Below are positions 36,458-45,287 of a stretch of DNA of 64,000 nucleotides, in pieces (position 1 is the first letter of the stretch; each line of letters begins with the position of its first letter). The notes under the pieces are model-generated. The model made no database searches. It saw only the letters and a list, made by a program, of their open reading frames with translations, and had not been told where the DNA came from. The DNA comes from Bacteroidota bacterium (GTDB lineage Bacteria; Bacteroidota; Bacteroidia; Bacteroidales; Lentimicrobiaceae). Both the position numbers and the translations under genes were made by a program. The stretch lies in the NCBI GenBank assembly GCA_023441805.1, contig JAEZNO010000018.1, positions 1-64,000 on the forward strand, read 5' to 3'.

Positions 36458-37552
36458 ATGAATTATAAAACTCTCCTCGAAAAAGCAAATAGTGAAATCC
36501 CGGCGAGTAACTGGGAGAGGGACTTGTTTGATTTTGTGAAACGATGGGATGGACCTGAGGATTTTATTGAGGTCAGGACTTCCGGCTCAACAGGTTTGCC
36601 TAAGCTTATTCGTCATAAGAAAGAAGCGATGTTACAGTCAGCTAAGATGACATGTGACTTCCTGGGACTGAAACGGGGAATGCGGGCACTCATTTGTCTT
36701 AGTGCCACTAATATTGCCGGTATGATGATGGTAGTGCGGGCTTTTGAACGAGAGCTTGACATATTAGCTGTACCTCCTGACGGACATCCTCTTCGATATC
36801 TTGACAGTCCTGTTCAAATTGATTTTTGTGCAATGGTTCCGGCTCAGGTGTATAATAGTCTGCAGACCGAAGAGGAGAGAATAAGATTAAACAATCTTGA
36901 GACCATCATTATCGGAGGGGCTCCTGTGAGTCATGTGCTTCAACAGGAAATCAGAATACTGAAGGGAAATGTATGGCTGACTTTTGGAATGACTGAGACT
37001 ATGAGCCATATTGCGTTGAGGAAACTCAACGGTCGGGATGCTTCAGAGGAGTTTAAAATATTGGAAGGCATTAGAATTGACGTAAAGGAGAATTCAAATA
37101 CCGGCCATTTGATAGTCCGGGCACCATACCTGTCAGATGAATTCATTGTAACTAACGACCTGGTTGAATTGACAGGCCCGGGTACATTTAAGTGGCTTGG
37201 CAGAGGAGACCATGTTATTAACAGTGGAGGTAAGAAAATATTCCCTGAGGCAGTAGAATCAAAAATAGCACCGGTGATTGATAACATTTTCAAATCATCA
37301 ATGGTGCGCTATTTTATCACTCCTGTGCCGCATGAACGGTTAGGTGAGGTGCCGGTGCTGGTAATTGAACTACCGGAGCCTTCGTCACAAGATTCAGAAA
37401 TGCATATGATGTTGTTGCAACGAGAGCTTTCAGCAATATTGCCGAGACATGAGATACCGCGTGATATTCTGTATGCTGAGAAATTTATTGAAACTCCAAC
37501 AGGGAAGATCATAAGGAGTGCTACGGTAAAAAGGTTGCAGGCTGATAAGTAA
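36458..37552 (+). CDS. menE: AMP-forming acyl-CoA ligase, likely o-succinylbenzoate-CoA ligase, 364 aa
   Basis: This is an adenylate-forming enzyme: the P-loop motif TSGSTGLPK covers residues 41-49, and an FGMTETMSHIAL motif (about 175-186), a GRGDHVINSGGKKIFPEAVE hinge region (about 248-267) and a C-terminal TGKIIR lysine (about 350) follow. At 364 residues it is shorter than typical ligases (about 500), which matches the compact MenE of Bacteroidota. MenE activates o-succinylbenzoate with ATP and CoA in menaquinone synthesis. The other men genes are not in the window, so the substrate is inferred from size and motif context. The gene appears to be alone, with the efflux adaptor gene 80 bp downstream. 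Confidence 0.75.
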   Translation: MNYKTLLEKANSEIPASNWERDLFDFVKRWDGPEDFIEVRTSGSTGLPKLIRHKKEAMLQSAKMTCDFLGLKRGMRALICLSATNIAGMMMVVRAFERELDILAVPPDGHPLRYLDSPVQIDFCAMVPAQVYNSLQTEEERIRLNNLETIIIGGAPVSHVLQQEIRILKGNVWLTFGMTETMSHIALRKLNGRDASEEFKILEGIRIDVKENSNTGHLIVRAPYLSDEFIVTNDLVELTGPGTFKWLGRGDHVINSGGKKIFPEAVESKIAPVIDNIFKSSMVRYFITPVPHERLGEVPVLVIELPEPSSQDSEMHMMLLQRELSAILPRHEIPRDILYAEKFIETPTGKIIRSATVKRLQADK

Positions 37553-37584
37553 TGACAGAAATTTCCTCTTTGACTGATTTCTCC

Positions 37585-37615
37585 TTGTTAACGTCAAAAA
37601 AATAACTGACCTTTG
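37585..37615 (+). promoter_or_regulatory. Possible promoter of the efflux adaptor gene
   Basis: TTG (37585-37587), 20 nt, GACCTTTG (37608-37615); the -7 box has G for T at the first position. The start codon follows 17 nt later. Confidence 0.4.
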
Positions 37616-37632
37616 ATGTTTTAATATAGTAT

Positions 37633-38979
37633 ATGAAGAAGAAGTACACCCGAATCGGCATCTTAGCAATTGTCGTCATCATTATTGGTTTGGCTATAGC
37701 CAAAAAGCAAGGTGTCATAGGTAAGGATAACAATGTTAAAGTCACCGCAGAGAAGGCTGCACTCAGGTCGATTGTAGAAACAGTCTCTGCTAACGGAAAG
37801 ATTCAACCTGAAACAGAGGTTAAGATCTCACCTGATGTCAGTGGGGAAGTAGTTGAACTTTACGTGAATGAAGGTGATCAGGTGAAAGCCGGTGACCTGC
37901 TCGCAAAGATTGACCCTAAGATTTATGCTTCAAACTACGACAGAATACTGGCAGGATTGAATACCCAAAAGGCTAATCTGGCAAACGCTAAAGCAAGAGT
38001 GGCACAGGTTGAAGCCCAGTTTATTAATGCTAAGGCTACTTTCGAACGTAATGAGCGACTATGGAATGAGAAAGCCATATCAGCAGCAGAGTTTGATGCA
38101 GCAAGGTCAGCTTTTGAGGTAGCCCGCGCAGAGGTAATTGCTGCAACCGAAAATGTCAAAGGTGCTGAATACTCAGTTAAAAGTGCCGAGGCTTCAGTTA
38201 AGGAAGCTAGTGAGAATCTGTACAAGACTTCAATCTATGCACCTGTTGATGGTACAGTCTCGAAACTGAATGTTGAGAAGGGTGAAAGAGTGGCAGGCGC
38301 TTCACAGTTTTCGGCAGGTACCGAAATCCTGAGAATCGCAAATCTTGCTATCATGGAAGTGATTGTAAGCGTTAATGAAAATGACATCGTAAGAGTCTCT
38401 ATTAACGACACAGCAATCGTTGAGGTGGATTCATACCTGAATAGAAAATTCAGCGGAGTGGTGACTGAGATAGCTACATCAGCAAATGTAACAGGTTTAA
38501 GTGCCGACCAAGTGACTAATTTCGACGTAAAGATCAGGATGATACCTGACTCTTATAAAGACCTGATGACAGAAAATAAATCACCTTTCCGTCCGGGAAT
38601 GTCTGCAACCGTGGATATCAGAACTACTTCAGTGAATAATGTGCTTACAATTCCAATACAGGCAGTAACCACCCGACAGGATTCAACGGCTAAAAAAGCA
38701 CAGAAAAAGGAAGGCCCTCCGGGTCCTCCTGTTGAAAACGGTGAAGAATCAAAACCCAAAATGTCAGAGCCTATCCAGGAATACGTTTTTGTTGTTGAGA
38801 ATGGCAAAGCTGTTCTAAGAAAGGTAAAGAGCGGCATACAGGATAACACTTATATCCATATAACCGAAGGGCTGAATGAAGGTGAAAATGTGATTACCGG
38901 ACCATTCCGTGTTATTTCAAGGACACTTAAAGACGGGGATATGGTTACTGTTGTTGATAAAGAAGAGCTTTATAAGTAA
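37633..38979 (+). CDS. HlyD/MacA-type periplasmic adaptor of an efflux pump, 448 aa
   Basis: This is an inner-membrane-anchored periplasmic adaptor that would link a transporter to a TolC channel. An N-terminal membrane helix (about 7-24, IGILAIVVIIIGLAIA) is followed by a lipoyl half (VSPDVSGEVVELYVNEGDQVKAG, here about 56-78), a long coiled coil rich in Ala (about 95-195), the second lipoyl half (IYAPVDGTVSKLNVEKGERV, about 199-218), and beta-barrel and membrane-proximal domains. An insert near 355-385 is rich in Lys and Pro (KKAQKKEGPPGPPVENGEE). Neither an RND nor a MacB pump gene is adjacent; a TolC gene lies 1.2 kb downstream on the other strand. The tripartite partner is therefore unknown. 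Confidence 0.88.
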   Translation: MKKKYTRIGILAIVVIIIGLAIAKKQGVIGKDNNVKVTAEKAALRSIVETVSANGKIQPETEVKISPDVSGEVVELYVNEGDQVKAGDLLAKIDPKIYASNYDRILAGLNTQKANLANAKARVAQVEAQFINAKATFERNERLWNEKAISAAEFDAARSAFEVARAEVIAATENVKGAEYSVKSAEASVKEASENLYKTSIYAPVDGTVSKLNVEKGERVAGASQFSAGTEILRIANLAIMEVIVSVNENDIVRVSINDTAIVEVDSYLNRKFSGVVTEIATSANVTGLSADQVTNFDVKIRMIPDSYKDLMTENKSPFRPGMSATVDIRTTSVNNVLTIPIQAVTTRQDSTAKKAQKKEGPPGPPVENGEESKPKMSEPIQEYVFVVENGKAVLRKVKSGIQDNTYIHITEGLNEGENVITGPFRVISRTLKDGDMVTVVDKEELYK

Positions 38980-39035
38980 TCAGAAATTGCCTTTCAGGGT
39001 TTAACTATTATTCAATAATCAATTTTTGAATTTCC

Positions 39036-39770
39036 ATGATCTTAGCAATTGAGACTGCAACCAGGATATGCAGTGTGGCATTGTTTGATGCTTCGGGTGT
39101 GATTGGGGTGCTTGAATCGGACGAGGAAAATGCACACTCACGCATACTGCATGTGCTTATTGACCGGTTGATGAAAGACTCAAAAGTTGAATTGAATGAT
39201 ATCTCGGCAATTGCTGTCAGCAAAGGACCCGGTTCTTATACAGGATTAAGGATAGGAGTTTCAGCAGCAAAAGGATTGTGTTATGCAAAAAACATACCTC
39301 TCATTGCTATAAACACTCTTGAGAGCCTGGCTTATGGGATGCAGGAATATATAAGTGGGGGCAATCAGGCAATAAACAATAGGGGAGATGAATCAATAAA
39401 TGAATCAGAACCTCTACTCTTCATCCCTATGATTGATGCCCGCAGAATGGAGGTTTATTCCGCAATATTTGATAATAACATTAACCTGCTTCGTGAGACA
39501 GAGGCTGAAATCATTACTGACAGTTCTTTTGAGAACTATAAAGACTTAAAGCTTATCATGGCAGGTGATGGTGCTGAAAAATGTAAGACAGTACTAACCG
39601 GTTCAAACCACTATTTTATGCCTGCTGCATTCAATACTTCCGCCCGGTTTATGCAACAATCCGCACTTAAAGCGCTTAATGAAAAAAGGTTTGAGAACAC
39701 AGCTTATTTCGAGCCTTTCTATCTTAAAGATTTCATTGCAGGAAAACCAAAGGTCAAGGGGTTGGAATAA
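39036..39770 (+). CDS. tsaB: tRNA threonylcarbamoyladenosine biosynthesis protein TsaB, 244 aa
   Basis: This is a member of the ASKHA-fold TsaB family, a partner of TsaD in making the universal t6A37 modification of tRNAs that read ANN codons. Diagnostic segments are the start MILAIETATRICSVAL, AHSRILHVLIDRLM (about 33-46), and VSKGPGSYTGLRIGVSAAKG (about 63-82), the most conserved TsaB motif. Length is usual for the family. The start is fixed by the beginning of the first strand at residue 2. It lies 56 bp after the adaptor gene and may be in the same transcript. The only unusual feature is a short polar insertion near 112-125 (GGNQAINNRGDESINESE). Confidence 0.92.
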   Translation: MILAIETATRICSVALFDASGVIGVLESDEENAHSRILHVLIDRLMKDSKVELNDISAIAVSKGPGSYTGLRIGVSAAKGLCYAKNIPLIAINTLESLAYGMQEYISGGNQAINNRGDESINESEPLLFIPMIDARRMEVYSAIFDNNINLLRETEAEIITDSSFENYKDLKLIMAGDGAEKCKTVLTGSNHYFMPAAFNTSARFMQQSALKALNEKRFENTAYFEPFYLKDFIAGKPKVKGLE

Positions 39771-40082
39771 AACGGTTATAGTACAGCACTTCCCTTTTTT
39801 TCTGCTCCGCATGCAAGCCTTGCTGCCACTGTCGCCACACTTATTTCCAAACATCATTGAAAAAATAAACCAACTTAAGGAGTAGGTACCGGGGAGAAGA
39901 TTAATTTCTGTTTAACTTATTTGACAACCTGATTACAACTGGTTAAACACCTTCTTCCTACTACAACCGGTGATTGTAATATGGTTCTTAGGTGGTCGCA
40001 ATCTGGTCGCCGATAGTTCCTTTTGAATATTGAGAATGTTTAACGTGCCAACTGCCCTGATTGTCGAAACGTTAAACAGAAC
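39771..40082. other. Intergenic region with an inverted repeat
   Basis: GTTTAACG (40038-40045) and CGTTAAAC (40070-40077) form an 8-bp inverted repeat just upstream of the strong terminator hairpin. Together they could be the 3' part of a small RNA. Nothing else recognisable occurs here. Confidence 0.35.
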
Positions 40083-40140
40083 AATCCGGCCCAAACCCTG
40101 TAGGAGTAGACTTCCTATGGGTTTGGGCCGGATTTTTTTT
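40083..40140 (+). terminator. Strong Rho-independent terminator
   Basis: AATCCGGCCCAAACCC (40083-40098) pairs perfectly with GGGTTTGGGCCGGATT (40119-40134). An inner TAGGA/TCCTA extends the stem, and eight T residues follow. It serves transcripts coming from the plus-strand side (tsaB or a small RNA). Its T run abuts the stop codon of the convergent TolC gene. Confidence 0.88.
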
Positions 40141-41551
40141 ATTTAAGTGTCAATTGCTTTCCCATGTAAAAATCAAGGACAGTGCTCTTGAATATGTAAT
40201 CGTACTTACTTTGGATGAGTTCAGACTCAGCGTTGGTAAGGTCTTTCTTTGCGTTGTTATAATCAACTGAATTCATGATGCCCACGTTGAATTTCTGCTC
40301 AGCATACCTGAATGATTCCTGAGTAGCGTTAACCTTTTTTACTGCAGCGTCATAGTTCTTCAGTGCAGCTTTTGCGTCAGTCCATGCAGTGTAGATGGTT
40401 TTGCGAAGTTGCAGACTCTGTACTTCCGTTTCAAGGCGTGAGTTTTCGAGTGCAAGCTTTGATTTACTTACAGCAGTGCGTGATTGCCATCCGTTGAAAA
40501 TTGGAATGGTAAGGTAAAGTCCTATGGTTTGGTTGTTATTATTTCTGATTTGATCTCCCCATGATGGGGTTCTGTAAGTATAGCGAGTTATTTCAGTATA
40601 GATGGTATCAAAGGAGGTAGTAAAGCCAATAGGTGTAATTTCACTAAAAGCCTGATCTTCTTCCTTGCTGGCCCCCGAATATCCTGTACCCCAACTGCCA
40701 CTTAACGATAAAGAAGGATATAACAGGCCTCGTGCTCTTGCCAATGATTTTTCGCTTGATTGTTCTCGTAACCTTGCTGCTCTTATTTCGGGACGGTTTG
40801 CGAGTGCATGCTGGTAAATGCTGTTCGGATCCCCGGTCAGTGCAGGTTGATCTTCTACTGCCAAATCAGGAACTTCAATATCAAAGCCTTCAGTTGTAGG
40901 AAGATCAAGTAATTGAGTGAGAGTTAGCAGAGAGAGCTCAAGTGAATTTTGTGCCTGTATGAGAAGTGACTCTTCAGATGCTAATTGTGCTTCAACAATG
41001 AAGAATTCGCCGGCAGCCATGGTGCCTGCATCTACAAGTTTCTGCATCCGTTCTACCTGCTGCCTTGTGATGTCAAGCTGATTGGATCTGATGTTTACAA
41101 GTTCTTTATAGAAGAGAACTTGCATGTAAAACGTAGCAATGTTGATCGATAGGTCGTTTGCATATTTATCAGCATCTTCCAGGGTTGCCATAAGATCCAG
41201 CTGTGTTTGCCTGATGCTGTTTATTTTTTGGAACCCGTTAAACAGAGTTATACCTCCCTGCAGGTAGAAGTTGTTCGATTGAACTCTGCTTGAGGCAAAT
41301 TGATTTGTGTAGCGATCAATGGTTTGCCCGTAATTATAAGAATGTGATGCATTAGCAGTGACACCGGGAAGCAAATCAAGCTTGGTTTGAAGTGCATCGG
41401 CACGTGCAGCTTCAACCAGCAGTTTTTGTTGCTTTAACTGGAGGTTGTTTTGGAGTGCATGGTTAATGCATTTTTCAAGTGACCATACTTGCTGGGCATT
41501 CAATGCCAACGTTAATGTGGTCAGCAGGCCTAAAAATAAGAGTCTTCTCAT
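40139..41551 (-). CDS. TolC-family outer membrane efflux protein, 470 aa
   Basis: This is an outer membrane channel component of a tripartite efflux or type I secretion system. A signal peptide (about 1-19, MRRLLFLGLLTTLTLALNAQ) is followed by two internally similar halves of long helices, typical of OEP domains (for example LEKCINHALQNNLQLKQQ near 25-42, and ALANRPEIRAARLREQSSEK near 230-249). The C-terminal helical hairpin ends in FYMGKQLTLK. Length is normal for the Bacteroidota family. It faces the adaptor gene at 37633 across tsaB on the opposite strand, so they are not in one operon but may still partner. The divergent neighbour is the M1 aminopeptidase gene, 181 bp away. Confidence 0.9.
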   Translation of the reverse strand: MRRLLFLGLLTTLTLALNAQQVWSLEKCINHALQNNLQLKQQKLLVEAARADALQTKLDLLPGVTANASHSYNYGQTIDRYTNQFASSRVQSNNFYLQGGITLFNGFQKINSIRQTQLDLMATLEDADKYANDLSINIATFYMQVLFYKELVNIRSNQLDITRQQVERMQKLVDAGTMAAGEFFIVEAQLASEESLLIQAQNSLELSLLTLTQLLDLPTTEGFDIEVPDLAVEDQPALTGDPNSIYQHALANRPEIRAARLREQSSEKSLARARGLLYPSLSLSGSWGTGYSGASKEEDQAFSEITPIGFTTSFDTIYTEITRYTYRTPSWGDQIRNNNNQTIGLYLTIPIFNGWQSRTAVSKSKLALENSRLETEVQSLQLRKTIYTAWTDAKAALKNYDAAVKKVNATQESFRYAEQKFNVGIMNSVDYNNAKKDLTNAESELIQSKYDYIFKSTVLDFYMGKQLTLK

Positions 41552-41641
41552 GAGTTTATTTTATAATGCTTTAGTAACAATAAAGATTGTGCCAATGTTG
41601 AAACCCTTGTTACTTAATGGATACAGAAATATTGAGGTTCC

Positions 41642-41649
41642 TAAATTTG
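41642..41649 (+). promoter_or_regulatory. -7 box of the M1 aminopeptidase gene
   Basis: TAAATTTG matches TAnnTTTG, 83 nt before the chosen ATG. No TTG lies at a normal distance upstream. It lies within the 181-bp divergent spacer shared with the TolC gene. Confidence 0.4.
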
Positions 41650-41732
41650 TACGCTATCGCTCAAGGTTAGTCCACTTCCGAACAATAATTGAGTCAAATT
41701 TAAACTATTTTTACGCTTTATTTCCAATTAGA

Positions 41733-44036
41733 ATGAAGAGATTAATAAAGATCGCTACATGGTTCATCCTGTCAACTATTTTTTCGGTTGGCTCATATGC
41801 TCAGGCTTTAAGTGATACCATTGACGTTGTGCATTATGAGATTCATCTTGATGTGCTTAATTTGCCTGCAAAAACTCTTTCAGGCAAAACCGGTGTTGAA
41901 TTTACTGTAAAACTTCCTTCTCAGCATTCTATAAGCCTGGAGCTTATAAATTTACAGGTTGATTCAGTAAAGTCTTCAACAGGTGAGCAATTGACATTCA
42001 TCAGGACAGGTGACAGAATTCAGATCATGTTACCGACAGCGATGAATCCTGCAGATACATCTTTGATTTGGATATGGTACCATGGTATTCCTTTCTCGGA
42101 AAGCTGGGGTGGATTTCACTTTTCCTCTAATTACGCCTTCAACCTGGGTGTGGGGTTTCAATCTATCCCACATAATCTTGGTAAAGCCTGGTTTCCTTGC
42201 GTAGATGATTTTAAGGACAGGGCCTTTTATGATTATTTTATCAGAGTTGATGAATCTCATAAAGCAGTTTGCGGAGGCTTGCTGCAGTCAGTAAATCAAA
42301 ATGGTGATGGAACACATACTTTCCATTGGCAAACCAACAGGTCAATTCCTACCTACCTGGCTTCGGTGGCTGTCGGTCCTTATGAATTAATAAGCGATGT
42401 CTTTAATGGCATAGAAGCCGATATTCCGGTAACCTATTACGTCAGGCCGTCGGATACTGCCAGGGTTAGGGGATCATTTGTGAATATGAAGAATATTGCT
42501 GCCGCCTACGAATCTAAGTTCGGTCCTTATCCATTCTCAAGAATTGGTATTACAGGAACGAATCTGGGTGCTATGGAACATTCAGAGAATATCGCATACC
42601 CTCATAGCAGTATCTCAGGAAATACCGATAGCGAATGGCTCTATGCTCATGAACTTTCGCATATGTGGTTTGGTGATAAGGTTACATGTTCATCGGCTGA
42701 AGATATGTGGCTAAACGAAGGATGGGCGCGTTGGTGTGAGATACTTTTCACAGAGCTTCTTTATGGTCAGGAAGCAGGAGAGGAGTATTTTAATGACCTG
42801 CATTATTCCGTACTCATGAATGCCCATATTATTGATGATGGCTATCGGGCATTATCGCCTATGCCTCAAGAATATACATACGGAAGTACCGTTTACGATA
42901 AGGGAAGCCTGGTAGTTCATACTTTAAGGCATTATATGGGTGACAGTCTCTTTTTTAACGGAGTACAGAATTACCTCACGGAGTATGCTTTTAATGATGC
43001 TGATTCTTATGATTTGCGTAGTGCTCTTGAAAACTCTTCAGGCATGAACCTCGAAGATTTCTTTGATTTCTTTGTCTTTTCACCCGGTTTCACACACTAT
43101 TCTGTCGATTCATTTAACCTGATTTCATCCTGTGGCAGTTACAGGGCAGTTGTTTACATGAAACAGAAACTCAGGGGTACAACTGCTATTGGTAATAATT
43201 GCCGTGCTGATTTGTCATTCATGGATTCAGGCGGTAATATTGAAACATATCAGGTTAATTTCTCAGGTGTGAGCGATTCTGTTACTGTGCTAATTTCCTT
43301 TAAACCTGTGCTTGTAATGGTTGATCTATATCATCATCTGGCGGATGCAACTACTGATGAGGCAATGACTTTGACTGCCACCGGCACATACGACTTCAAG
43401 AATACATTTTGCAAGATAAATGTCACACAGATAGCCGATTCTGCTTTTGCCAGAGTAACGCACAACTGGGTGGCTCCTGATTCACTTAAGATACCACAAC
43501 CGGGTCTCGCAATTAGCTCAAATCATTACTGGACGATTGAAGGAATATTTCCTCCAAGTTTTAATGCAAGAGGAATATTCACTTATAACAAGAATACTTT
43601 TGACGGAGACATTATAACTAATAAAAACGACTCTCTAGTCATTCTTTACCGCCCCGGGACTGCTAACGATTGGATGCCGGTTGATTTTATACAAACCGGT
43701 CCTTGGCAGATTGGCACTCTGACTGTCGATAACCTGCAACTCGGGCAATACACTCTGGCAGTTTGGGATGAACTTTATGTTGGCAGCAGGGAAAATTTAA
43801 AGAACCACAAATTGTTACATATATTCCCGAATCCCGCAAAAGAAACATTAACTATTCAAACTAATTATAATAAACCCTCCAGCTTGCTGATATATGATTC
43901 AACAGGCAAGCAGGTTCATCAAAAACGAATAGAAATTAATGAAAGAGCATACTGGTCGGGTAAACCGGGTACTTACGTAGTTGCACTTTTTGATGATCAT
44001 AGGATGATTGACAGCACTAAAGTTGTGATACAATGA
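41733..44036 (+). CDS. Secreted M1-family aminopeptidase with T9SS sorting domain, 767 aa
   Basis: This is a zinc metallopeptidase of the M1 family. Zinc-binding HELSH lies at about 306-310 and NEGWA at about 328-332 (HExxH-18-E), preceded by GAMEH at about 278-282, the family's exopeptidase GAMEN motif with H for N. A signal peptide (MKRLIKIATWFILSTIFSVG, ending SYAQ) leads it. The last 75 or so residues (HIFPNPAKETLTIQTN to TKVVIQ) are a T9SS type A sorting domain, so the enzyme is expected outside the cell or on its surface, digesting peptides. The reading frame is open back to 41445, inside the opposite-strand TolC gene, but only the ATG at 41733 gives a signal peptide. Its stop overlaps the next gene by 4 nt. 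Confidence 0.9.
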   Translation: MKRLIKIATWFILSTIFSVGSYAQALSDTIDVVHYEIHLDVLNLPAKTLSGKTGVEFTVKLPSQHSISLELINLQVDSVKSSTGEQLTFIRTGDRIQIMLPTAMNPADTSLIWIWYHGIPFSESWGGFHFSSNYAFNLGVGFQSIPHNLGKAWFPCVDDFKDRAFYDYFIRVDESHKAVCGGLLQSVNQNGDGTHTFHWQTNRSIPTYLASVAVGPYELISDVFNGIEADIPVTYYVRPSDTARVRGSFVNMKNIAAAYESKFGPYPFSRIGITGTNLGAMEHSENIAYPHSSISGNTDSEWLYAHELSHMWFGDKVTCSSAEDMWLNEGWARWCEILFTELLYGQEAGEEYFNDLHYSVLMNAHIIDDGYRALSPMPQEYTYGSTVYDKGSLVVHTLRHYMGDSLFFNGVQNYLTEYAFNDADSYDLRSALENSSGMNLEDFFDFFVFSPGFTHYSVDSFNLISSCGSYRAVVYMKQKLRGTTAIGNNCRADLSFMDSGGNIETYQVNFSGVSDSVTVLISFKPVLVMVDLYHHLADATTDEAMTLTATGTYDFKNTFCKINVTQIADSAFARVTHNWVAPDSLKIPQPGLAISSNHYWTIEGIFPPSFNARGIFTYNKNTFDGDIITNKNDSLVILYRPGTANDWMPVDFIQTGPWQIGTLTVDNLQLGQYTLAVWDELYVGSRENLKNHKLLHIFPNPAKETLTIQTNYNKPSSLLIYDSTGKQVHQKRIEINERAYWSGKPGTYVVALFDDHRMIDSTKVVIQ

Positions 44037-44545
44037 ACACCATTGCAACCAAAACCTGGTATCTGGAGATGAAAGCCGGGCCTGATGTGGTAATCGACTT
44101 ACCTTTCGGATTCAGCCTGACGACCTGGAAGCCCTCGGTTGAAGAGTATTTGAACATATATAAGGCAGTTGGAAGTAATTATAACTGGTTCGACAGGTTG
44201 CTGATGCAAGAATCAAAACTCAGCACAATAATAAATGACCCAAAAACTGAACTAATCATTTTTAAGTACAATGGAGAGGCTGCAGGATTCGCCGAGTGTG
44301 ATCATTCAGTTGATAGTGAAACTGAGCTGGTATACTTTGGTCTGACATCAAAATATACCGGCAGGAAAGCAGGTTATCCTCTCTTAATGAATGTAGTCAG
44401 TGAACAATGGAAGAAGCCGATAAACAGGTTGTGGTTGCATACATGCGATCTTGACCATCCTGCAGCGTTGCCGATGTATCAAAAAGCAGGTTTCGTTGTT
44501 TATAAAACTGAAATCATAATGCAACCTGTACTTTCAAATGTTTAG
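44033..44545 (+). CDS. GNAT-family N-acetyltransferase, 170 aa
   Basis: This has the GNAT fold: the central strand and acetyl-CoA loop region VYFGLTSKYTGRKAGYPLLM (about 102-121), where the usual Q/RxxGxG/A pyrophosphate loop is only loosely kept (TGRKAGY). The downstream strand RLWLHTCDLDHPAALPMYQKAGF (about 132-154) is highly characteristic (final Y-x-K-x-G-F). It is therefore a cytoplasmic acetyl-CoA-dependent acetyltransferase of unknown substrate. Its ATG overlaps the stop of the M1 peptidase gene (ATGA), implying translational coupling, though one product is exported and the other is not. Confidence 0.88.
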   Translation: MNTIATKTWYLEMKAGPDVVIDLPFGFSLTTWKPSVEEYLNIYKAVGSNYNWFDRLLMQESKLSTIINDPKTELIIFKYNGEAAGFAECDHSVDSETELVYFGLTSKYTGRKAGYPLLMNVVSEQWKKPINRLWLHTCDLDHPAALPMYQKAGFVVYKTEIIMQPVLSNV

Positions 44546-44596
44546 AAAAAGCTTACACGAAGTAATTATAATTCCTCGATATCAGATCTTTATTAA

Positions 44597-45208
44597 ATGG
44601 AACACAAAATAGCCCGATTCATTTCCATCGTCTTCCATCCAATGTTTACCATTTCTTTGGCGACATTAATAATGCTTAACCTGAATGCATATTTCGTTTC
44701 GATAATACCTGAACGACTGCGCTGGACTATCATCGCACTGATTTTTGCCAATACAACACTCGTACCGACAATCCTGGTTTGGCTCATGGCACGCAAAGAT
44801 ATTATCAGCAGTTTGGAAATGCCTTACAGAAAAGAGCGTACTGTTCCATATCTGATTTTTGCAATCTTTTACGCATCCACTTATTTTCTGATGAGGAATA
44901 TCGGGCTGCCTGTTTACTATTATCTTTTCGTAGTTGGTGGTCTGGCAAGCATTATAACCGCCATCATTATCAATCTGTACTGGAAGATCAGTATTCACAT
45001 GATAGGCATTGGCGGTCTTACTGCCGGATTCCTTGCACTAATGTACAAATCGCTTATCAATGAGCCTGTATTGATAATTGTTCTCATACTAAGCTCCGGA
45101 CTTGTTGGATTTGCCCGATTACAATCAAACAGCCATTCACCTGCACAAGTCTACACCGGTTATTTGGTTGGTTTTATACTTGTGGCAGGGATATTTCTCT
45201 ACTATTAA
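44597..45208 (+). CDS. PAP2-like integral membrane protein, 203 aa
   Basis: It has five or six hydrophobic helices. The C-terminal half resembles type 2 phosphatidic acid phosphatases: WKISIHMIGIGGLTAG (about 130-145) stands where S-x-H-x3-G would be, and ARLQSNSHSPAQVYTGYLVG (about 172-191) matches the R-x5-H-x3-D motif, except that the final Asp is Gln. The first KX6RP motif may be MPYRKERTVPY. Related short Bacteroidota proteins with this look are common. With the aspartate missing, phosphatase activity is doubtful, so it may be a non-catalytic homologue. The gene follows the GNAT gene by 51 bp and converges with the barrel-protein gene at 45288. Confidence 0.65.
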   Translation: MEHKIARFISIVFHPMFTISLATLIMLNLNAYFVSIIPERLRWTIIALIFANTTLVPTILVWLMARKDIISSLEMPYRKERTVPYLIFAIFYASTYFLMRNIGLPVYYYLFVVGGLASIITAIIINLYWKISIHMIGIGGLTAGFLALMYKSLINEPVLIIVLILSSGLVGFARLQSNSHSPAQVYTGYLVGFILVAGIFLYY

Positions 45209-45287
45209 AGTGCTTGACTTAGTATTACAAACAGTCGATAATTAGCCGGGTTCAGAACAGACTTTTTCTGAAAGGTTATTAGTCTGC

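Noticed and set aside
36458..37552. Truncated AMP-ligase pseudogene
   Set aside because: It is short but all motifs including the C-terminal catalytic Lys are present; compact MenE proteins are normal in Bacteroidota.
41445..41732. Longer N-terminus for the M1 aminopeptidase
   Set aside because: It would run inside the opposite-strand TolC gene and bury the clear signal peptide at internal position 97.
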